Positions 8,023 through 12,020 of a stretch of 12,020 bases of DNA are shown piece by piece. The translations under genes were made by a program, and so were the position numbers. This DNA is from an uncultured Bacteroidales bacterium (GTDB lineage Bacteria; Bacteroidota; Bacteroidia; Bacteroidales; UBA932), in assembly GCA_946415795.1 (NCBI GenBank), contig CAMKTW010000026.1, positions 1 through 12,020 on the forward strand, written 5' to 3'. The first letter of the stretch is position 1. Each line of letters starts with the position of its first letter. The notes beneath the pieces were generated by a model. It saw only the letters and a program-made list of their open reading frames with translations, did not search any database and was not told where the DNA came from.

Positions 8023-9593
8023 TTATCTGTCAGGACTATCGCCGCGTCGTTGGCCGCGATATATATCGTTTCAAAGAATCTGTCATCTTTAGGGATGCCA
8101 AGGTAAGCAAAAGCATCATCACTGATGTTAAGCCGCACATCCACGTCTTGGTCGGCAAAATTCGCCACCACCAGGGCTCCTTTGCCATCGTGACCCCGCA
8201 TAAATGCGAACTGCTGCACGGAGTCAAAATGGTCGCTTGAGGGGTTCAGCCACATCAGGTCGTAGGTCCTGCCCTGGGCGAACAGAGGCGTTACCGCCAG
8301 CGCCGTGAGTTGCTTGTAGCGCTTGTAGAGGTACTCGTCTTTGGTTTCGGCAGATTGATTCCGGCCCGATTCAGAATCAGTCGGAGCGCTCTCCACACCC
8401 AGGCAGCAGTAGTCGAATATCGAGGTGCGCCCGTCGCGGCCGCTGTAGCCCTCCTGCTGCATCCCGCGCTCGCCATATTCCTGCCCAAAGTAAATCATGA
8501 ATGGGGCGGTATTGAACAGTAATGACACCGCAAGCGGTGCAAGCGCCCTGCGTCCGTTGCCAAGGAAAAAGTCGCTCGCAACCCTCTGCTCGTCGTGATT
8601 CTCCAGGAAGTTGAGCATCCGTGGCTGCATGTCGCCCAGGAACTGCCACTCCTGGGTCAGCCAGTAGGCAGGGCGGTTGCCGGCGCATATCTCCCGCAGA
8701 GCATCGTAAAAGCCAGATTTGTCGTAGAGATAATCAAAGCCGGCATCGGCATAGCGGCGGTAGTTGCCCTTGTCGTAAACCTCCGCGATGAAGATGGTAT
8801 CCGGGAAGCGGTGACGCACCTGCGCAAACGCCCAGCGGAAAAAGTCGGCCGGCACCAGCTCCACCATGTCGCAGCGGAAACCGTCCACCCCCTTGCCGGC
8901 CCAGAACTGCAGCACATCCAGCATTATGTTCCAGGTGTACTTGTTGTCGTAATTGAGCTTGACGGTTTCGTACCAATCGGTAATTGCCGGCTCCGCCGTG
9001 CCGGGGCAATTGCCCGTGCCCAGCGCCGGAGACTCGCGGTAACCCGTCTCGAACGGAAGCCGCAGCGACTGGCCGTACAGTGTATAGAAATTGATGGAAC
9101 TGAACGGCTTCTGATACGGGCGGAACACATGGTTCGGCACAAAATCTATGATGACCTTCAGCCCCGCCTTGTGGGTGCGCGAGATAAGCGCCTCAAACTC
9201 GGCCATCCTGCTGCCGGGGTCGGTTGCCAGAGGATTGTTTCCCCTGTCAGATTCGCCGGGCACGGTATGGTTCTGGCTACATCCTGCCGGGTCTGTTGCC
9301 AGTTCCGGGGCTACGTCAAAATAATCGGTAATCGCATACGGGCTCCCCGCCTGCCCCTTCACAAGGTCTGGATGGCACGGCGGGATGCCTTCGAAACAGG
9401 TCTTTGTCGCGTGCTGAATGACGCCCGTGTACCACACCGCGCCCACATGCAAATCGTCCCTGAGGCCGCAGAGCACATCAACTGTAATATCGTTGAATTT
9501 TCCGCTGCCGTTGCGTTCGTAAGTGCCGCCCGGCACCCACTCCCGCCGCCCGAATACACGCGGCAGCATCTGGTATAGGATAAACTTGCTCAC
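8019..9593 (-). CDS. GH13 alpha-amylase-family glycosidase, leaderless
   Basis: A 524-aa enzyme of the alpha-amylase clan, acting on alpha-glucosidic bonds. The four GH13 regions are all visible: I DFVPNH (150-155), II GFRCDMVE with nucleophile Asp242 (237-245), III FIAEV with acid/base Glu271, and IV FLENHDEQR with Asp334. GQEYGE (370-375) and DGRTSIFDY follow. No signal peptide is present, so it is probably cytoplasmic, unlike the three GH36 proteins after it. The start is a GTG at 9591-9593: an in-frame TAA lies 12 nt further upstream, and the next Met (residue 9) would remove part of the conserved-looking FILYQMLPRVFG. Two polar loops, 100-123 and 401-420, look inserted; the first is flanked by a duplicated LATDP. 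This is the first gene of the minus-strand cluster. Exact specificity (amylase, glucosidase or transglycosidase) is not readable. Confidence 0.9.
   Translation of the reverse strand: MSKFILYQMLPRVFGRREWVPGGTYERNGSGKFNDITVDVLCGLRDDLHVGAVWYTGVIQHATKTCFEGIPPCHPDLVKGQAGSPYAITDYFDVAPELATDPAGCSQNHTVPGESDRGNNPLATDPGSRMAEFEALISRTHKAGLKVIIDFVPNHVFRPYQKPFSSINFYTLYGQSLRLPFETGYRESPALGTGNCPGTAEPAITDWYETVKLNYDNKYTWNIMLDVLQFWAGKGVDGFRCDMVELVPADFFRWAFAQVRHRFPDTIFIAEVYDKGNYRRYADAGFDYLYDKSGFYDALREICAGNRPAYWLTQEWQFLGDMQPRMLNFLENHDEQRVASDFFLGNGRRALAPLAVSLLFNTAPFMIYFGQEYGERGMQQEGYSGRDGRTSIFDYCCLGVESAPTDSESGRNQSAETKDEYLYKRYKQLTALAVTPLFAQGRTYDLMWLNPSSDHFDSVQQFAFMRGHDGKGALVVANFADQDVDVRLNISDDAFAYLGIPKDDRFFETIYIAANDAAIVLTDK
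9211..9302. repeat. Imperfect direct repeat flanking a 24-codon in-frame insertion in the GH13 gene
   Basis: Positions 9211-9230 (ctgccggggtcggttgccag) and 9284-9302 (ctgccgggtctgttgccag) match except for one substitution and one missing base. The end-to-end distance is 72 nt, exactly 24 codons, and the two copies encode LATDPGS and LATDPAG. The peptide between them (CSQNHTVPGESDRGNN) is polar and sits just before the MAEFEALISRTH segment that precedes region I. The pattern fits either a duplicated flank around an inserted piece or repeated slippage. Confidence 0.75.
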
Positions 9594-9652
9594 AAGAGCC
9601 GCAAGTTACTACTTTTTTCGTTAGTTTACTTTTATATCTGCATTTATGAGGC
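9594..9652. promoter_or_regulatory. Divergent intergenic region, presumed promoters both ways
   Basis: This 59-nt A+T-rich gap separates the minus-strand GH13 gene from the plus-strand lipoprotein gene. It is the only non-coding space upstream of the seven-gene cluster, so the cluster promoter should lie here or inside the lipoprotein gene. TATATCTG at 9633-9640 is one base from the Bacteroidota -7 element TAnnTTTG on the plus strand, but no TTTG-type -33 element stands at the right distance. On the minus strand the nearest match is TAACTTGC, which is weak. The regulatory role is inferred from position only. Confidence 0.4.
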
Positions 9653-10093
9653 ATGAAAAAGAAAATCCTGTTACTGCTGCTTGTATTGCTGCTCTCCTCC
9701 TGCATAAAGAGCCAGAAATCCTCCAACATCCGTTCAGTCAAGATTTCCAATATGTCGTCATACGAACTGGTCTTCTCTGAGATTGACAACCATGGCGACA
9801 CACGGCTCTGGTCCCAGACCAGTTTTAAGCTGCAACCGACCGAAGAGTATTCACAGATCAGCTACGAGATTTATAAAGACACCCCCTGCATCATCGCACC
9901 GTGGGCAATGACCATCGAATGCAACGGGAAGAGGGTTTATTTCAGCATAGATAATGATTGTGAGAGAAATCCCTGCGGCCTGGACCACTACTACAAACAC
10001 GACAACTTCTCAAAGTACGGTCCCGGAATCCACTATGAGTTCGTTATTGGCGACTCAGATATCGAAAAGTGGTTCGGCATAAGTTTAGAGTAG
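9653..10093 (+). CDS. Small putative lipoprotein of unknown function
   Basis: A 146-aa protein beginning MKKKILLLLLVLLLSSC: a short basic start, a leucine-rich hydrophobic stretch and a lipobox LSSC with the acylated cysteine at residue 17. It is expected to be anchored in the inner or outer membrane facing the periplasm. The mature part has no family I recognise. It is rich in aromatic and charged residues and has three later cysteines in PCIIAPWAMTIEC and CERNPC (about residues 80-110), which could pair as disulfides. The ATG at 9653 is preferred because the signal peptide starts directly there. The gene stands alone on this strand, divergent from the glycosidase cluster and about 60 nt before the first palindromic element, whose outer stem followed by a T-rich run could end its transcript. 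The coding call is good; the function is unknown. Confidence 0.8.
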   Translation: MKKKILLLLLVLLLSSCIKSQKSSNIRSVKISNMSSYELVFSEIDNHGDTRLWSQTSFKLQPTEEYSQISYEIYKDTPCIIAPWAMTIECNGKRVYFSIDNDCERNPCGLDHYYKHDNFSKYGPGIHYEFVIGDSDIEKWFGISLE

Positions 10094-10151
10094 TCCTTCT
10101 TTCAAAATCATAGTCTGCTCCGACCGGACATCTCCTCGCCGCTATTGTGTC

Positions 10152-10259
10152 CGTGGCACTTACACCGCTGACTATCAGCATATTGCTTACTTTCCCTTGC
10201 GTAAAATTGCGCAAGGGACATTACATAAAAGGCTGATAACCAAGGGTGAAGGTGCCACG
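10152..10259. repeat. REP-like 108-nt three-tier palindrome, copy 1
   Basis: The arms are nested around one axis at 10205/10206: outer CGTGGCAC (10152-10159) with GTGCCACG (10252-10259), middle TATCAGC (10173-10179) with GCTGATA (10232-10238), inner TCCCTTGCG (10193-10201) with CGCAAGGGA (10210-10218), and an 8-nt loop. All four spacers between arms are exactly 13 nt. A TTCTTTTTATTT run follows on the plus strand, so it might also act as a terminator. It aligns without gaps to the copy at 11374-11481, on the other side of the transposase gene. The rest of 10094-10325 shows no gene. Confidence 0.9.
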
Positions 10260-10325
10260 CCCTTCTTTTTATTTGGAGTTAGAGAATAGAATCCCCATAT
10301 TTGTATAAAACCAAAACGGGAGATT

Positions 10326-11258
10326 ATGAAGGGAAGGTTCAGGGTTTTCAAGGCGGGTTCGCTTCACCACATTTATCAGAGAACAGTCTGCGGCTATCTT
10401 ATTTTCTATTCCGTCCGGGATTTCATTGTTTTCTTCACACTGTTTTCTACTATGGCCCGCAAGCATGATATCCAGGTTCTTGGGTTATGTCTGATGTACG
10501 ACCACATCCACGTGTTGATTTCTGCACCATCACGGAAAGTGATGTCTGCATTCGTTAGAGACTACACCTCCCAGTTTGTCAAAAGGCGTAATGCACATTA
10601 TTCGCGCACGGGGCAGTTCTTCGAACATAGATTCGGTAGCGCCCCAAAGACAGGTAGTAAAAAAGTACGGACGGCCATCTCATATCTATACAACAATCCT
10701 GTCGAGAAGAGCCTCTGCCATAAGGCAGAAGACTATCAATGGAGCTTCCTCCGGTACGCACATTGCCAAAATCCATACTCTGAGCCACTCAAGTCAAGCC
10801 ATGTCAGCCGTCATATGCGTAGGGCAATCAACGATATCAATGCTCACAGAAATATGGAGCAACCTCTGTCCTACTCGTTTATTGATAAGATTGCCAAAGA
10901 GTGCAACACCGGCGAACTACGTCAACTGACTGACTATATTATCTCGCAGTATAACTGCATAGATTATCAGGCGTTAGAATCATACTATGACGATTTCGGC
11001 AACTTACTGATAGCGGTAAACTCCAATACCGGCAGCGAATACCAGATCAAAGAAATTGTCACTGCAGAATCTGATATGGCCTATGTCAGGCTTGCCCGTG
11101 TCTTGAAAAAGATGACCGGATATACCGATATGACCAAGGTCCTCTCTTTACCCGATGAGGACAAAAAACGTATCGCCTGGATTCTTTCGGCAGAAACCAA
11201 CGCCACGCCCCGCCAAATCTCCAAGTTTCTGCATCTTACAATAGATACTAACGATTAG
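10326..11258 (+). CDS. REP-associated tyrosine (Y1/HUH) transposase, RAYT type
   Basis: A 310-aa protein. The N-terminal about 150 residues match the IS200/IS605-like Y1 transposase fold: the opening HHIYQRTV, the HUH metal motif DHIHVL (His60, His62), and SYLYNNPVEKS, in which Tyr120 aligns with the catalytic tyrosine of the YxxxNP motif of RAYTs. Such enzymes nick single-stranded DNA next to hairpins through a 5'-phosphotyrosine. Residues about 160-310 form a C-terminal extension absent from short TnpA proteins; its end (DEDKKRIAWIL...ATPRQISKFLHL, 277-304) reads like a helix-turn-helix. The ATG at 10326 lies 67 nt after palindrome copy 1, and the stop is 116 nt before copy 2. All visible catalytic residues are intact, so it may be active. 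The family call is strong; target sequence and mobility are inferred. Confidence 0.9.
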   Translation: MKGRFRVFKAGSLHHIYQRTVCGYLIFYSVRDFIVFFTLFSTMARKHDIQVLGLCLMYDHIHVLISAPSRKVMSAFVRDYTSQFVKRRNAHYSRTGQFFEHRFGSAPKTGSKKVRTAISYLYNNPVEKSLCHKAEDYQWSFLRYAHCQNPYSEPLKSSHVSRHMRRAINDINAHRNMEQPLSYSFIDKIAKECNTGELRQLTDYIISQYNCIDYQALESYYDDFGNLLIAVNSNTGSEYQIKEIVTAESDMAYVRLARVLKKMTGYTDMTKVLSLPDEDKKRIAWILSAETNATPRQISKFLHLTIDTND

Positions 11259-11373
11259 CATCTCCCTCCAGGGGCAAATCTTCCCATTTCGTGGCGTGGC
11301 AGATAAGCGCATGGCATCTCCACTTAGTTCTCTGAGCAACTCTGCGACCTTCGGCTCTTATTACCCCACCCCC

Positions 11374-11481
11374 CGTGGCACCTCAGCGCCTCACTATCAG
11401 CACCTTCCATACTTTCCCTTGCGCAAAAATACGCAAGGGACATTGCATAACAGACTGATAACCAATGATGAAGGTGCCACG
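11374..11481. repeat. REP-like 108-nt three-tier palindrome, copy 2
   Basis: It has the same length, orientation and layout as copy 1. The outer stem is CGTGGCACCT (11374-11383) with AGGTGCCACG (11472-11481), now 10 perfect pairs; in copy 1 the ninth pair is a T-G mismatch. The middle pair is TATCAG (11395-11400) with CTGATA (11455-11460). The inner pair, TCCCTTGCG (11415-11423) with CGCAAGGGA (11432-11440), is identical to copy 1. The dyad axis is at 11427/11428. By manual count 89 of 108 positions equal copy 1, and the differences fall almost entirely in spacers and loop. Confidence 0.9.
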
Positions 11482-11503
11482 AAGATACAGAATCCTCGTG
11501 GCA
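11475..11503. repeat. Alternative hairpin using the right outer arm of copy 2
   Basis: TGCCACGA (11475-11482) and TCGTGGCA (11496-11503) are perfect 8-nt inverted repeats with a 13-nt loop. The left arm is shared with the outer stem of palindrome copy 2, so the two structures exclude each other. The loop length equals the 13-nt spacer of the palindromes. Confidence 0.6.
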
Positions 11504-11560
11504 AGGGATCATTCTACTCCATCAAAGGGCACACAAATGGTTTAAACAAATAATGTGTCG

Positions 11561-12020
11561 CTAATACCAAGAGTTCTGTCTTTGACTGTCATAGACCTCC
11601 CGTAGAACCTTGTCTGGGTCGGCTATCTTTCCGTTTTTGTCAATATAGTATGGCTGTCCCCAATTATCCCAAACTTGAGTATAATTTTTAACGCCATCTA
11701 TACTACCAAAATCAAGAACATGAGGATATTTGCATGGGACAACAAGTGTTCCTGACGCATTAACAAATCCGTACCCTTTTTCGAGTATCCAAACACGGCA
11801 CATGCCATTACGAAATTGTCCGATTTCGTCATATTTAGGTTGTGCAAGTATCTTTCCACCAGATTTCATAAAACCCATTTTCTTGGTTCTGGAGTCTGTT
11901 ATCTTATATAGGCCTGCCGTTCCGACATCAATTGTGTAATAATCATCTCCATTAAGTTTCAACCATTTAAATCTGTCGCCATTAACAAAATCAACAGTAA
12001 TAACATTCGAAATATCATCA
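11561..12020 (-). CDS. WG-repeat protein, C-terminal part; start beyond the right edge
   Basis: The frame is open from the stop at 11561-11563 to the window edge. It gives at least 152 residues, beginning DDISNVITVDFVNGDRFKW, so this is a 5'-truncated gene; the TTG codon at 11960-11962 is internal and not a start. The sequence contains WG (KWG) repeats: MGFMKSGGKILAQPKYDEI and YGFVNASGTLVVPCKYPHV are two clear units of the form GF-x(4)-GK-x-x-x-P-x-KYD, followed by a weaker one (YYIDKNGKI). WG repeats form beta-rich domains in many Bacteroidota surface or secreted proteins of mostly unknown role. Any signal peptide would be outside the window. It is convergent with the transposase gene and more A+T-rich than the glycosidase cluster. 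The family assignment is fairly sure; the function is not known. Confidence 0.8.
   Translation of the reverse strand, partial: DDISNVITVDFVNGDRFKWLKLNGDDYYTIDVGTAGLYKITDSRTKKMGFMKSGGKILAQPKYDEIGQFRNGMCRVWILEKGYGFVNASGTLVVPCKYPHVLDFGSIDGVKNYTQVWDNWGQPYYIDKNGKIADPDKVLREVYDSQRQNSWY

Larger units (their letters stand above)
10152..11481 (+). mobile_element. Candidate RAYT unit: transposase gene between two same-orientation palindromes
   Basis: The unit runs from the outer arm of palindrome copy 1 to the outer arm of copy 2 and contains a single gene, for a Y1/HUH transposase of the REP-associated type. RAYTs are known to be partnered with REP palindromes beside their genes and to bind or cut them as single-stranded hairpins. 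Mobility of the whole 1.33-kb block is inference: no target-site signature was found, and IS200/IS605-type elements do not make target duplications. The two direct copies could also delete the gene by homologous recombination. Confidence 0.55.
11259..11560. other. Intergenic region downstream of the transposase gene
   Basis: No convincing gene is present in these 302 nt. They hold palindrome copy 2 and several scattered GTGGCA-type fragments: CGTGGCGTGGCAG near 11290-11302 and TCGTGGCAAGGGATCATT at 11496-11513. The second fragment resembles fused pieces of the outer and inner arms of the palindrome, suggesting debris of further copies. The region lies between convergent genes (transposase on plus, WG-repeat protein on minus), so the palindrome may also serve as a two-way terminator. 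Confidence 0.6.

Noticed and set aside
6715..8106. A 463-codon open frame on the plus strand
   Set aside because: It lies antisense to the short GH36 gene and the GH13 gene end, both of which have clear catalytic motifs; its length follows from G+C-rich codon use on the other strand and it has no recognisable domain.
9633..9640. TATATCTG as a Bacteroidota -7 promoter element for the lipoprotein gene
   Set aside because: It has one mismatch to TAnnTTTG, no -33 TTTG partner at about 19-21 nt, and would leave only a few bases of leader; too weak to list as a promoter.
10090..10151. A GTAG-type RAYT guide tetranucleotide next to the palindromes
   Set aside because: GTAG occurs at 10090-10093, overlapping the lipoprotein stop, but about 60 nt from the foot of copy 1, and no equivalent sits beside copy 2.
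10152..11481. The two 108-nt elements as a CRISPR array or as ordinary IS terminal inverted repeats
   Set aside because: There are only two copies, more than 1.1 kb apart and in the same orientation; each is itself a palindrome, and the gene between them is a Y1 transposase that does not use terminal inverted repeats.
11296..11553. An 85-codon plus-strand frame
   Set aside because: It runs straight through palindrome copy 2 and its translation has no features of a protein; it is chance openness.
11960..11962. TTG as start of the WG-repeat gene
   Set aside because: The same frame continues open to the window edge with plausible coding sequence, so the gene is truncated by the window and the TTG is an internal codon.

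Overview
The window looks like a Bacteroidota (Bacteroidales-type) chromosome. The basis is family resemblance of the proteins: a CarAB pair of the type with the ALKIGQAGEFDYSGSQ N-terminus, Bacteroidota-style GH36 and GH13 glycosidases, a tandem class II aldolase protein, and little sign of Shine-Dalgarno sequences before the starts. No ribosomal RNA, tRNA or CRISPR array is visible. By eye the left 9.6 kb is G+C-rich and tightly packed. The right 2.4 kb is more A+T-rich, loosely packed and accessory in character.

Positions 9593 down to 1 (minus strand) hold seven genes with almost no space between them: a leaderless GH13 amylase-family enzyme, three secreted GH36 (melibiase) paralogues, a two-domain class II aldolase-family protein, carA, and the start of carB, which runs off the left edge. 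Four junctions are 4-nt or 1-nt start/stop overlaps, one is a 14-nt overlap, and carA-carB are 6 nt apart. This implies one transcript with translational coupling, joining glycan breakdown in the periplasm (GH36 proteins) to cytoplasmic sugar metabolism (GH13, aldolase) and to carbamoyl-phosphate synthesis for pyrimidines and arginine. No SusC/SusD pair, transporter or regulator is in view. The three GH36 paralogues differ in an ordered way. One is complete (683 aa). One has lost the N-terminal beta-sandwich so that its signal peptide joins the barrel directly (455 aa). One is full length (661 aa) but has lost the acid/base aspartate and several pocket motifs, and is probably a pseudoenzyme.

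Positions 9594-9652 form a short divergent gap, followed by a plus-strand gene for a small lipoprotein of unknown function (9653-10093).

Positions 10094-11560 hold the most unusual structure. A plus-strand REP-associated tyrosine (Y1/HUH, IS200/IS605-like) transposase gene lies between two same-orientation copies of a 108-nt element. Each copy is a symmetrical three-tier palindrome: 8-, 7- and 9-bp arm pairs separated by 13-nt spacers on both sides of one axis, with arm centres about 21 nt apart. The copies agree at about 89 of 108 positions without gaps, and the arms are much better conserved than the spacers.

The right edge (11561-12020, minus strand) holds the C-terminal part of a WG-repeat protein whose start lies outside the window.
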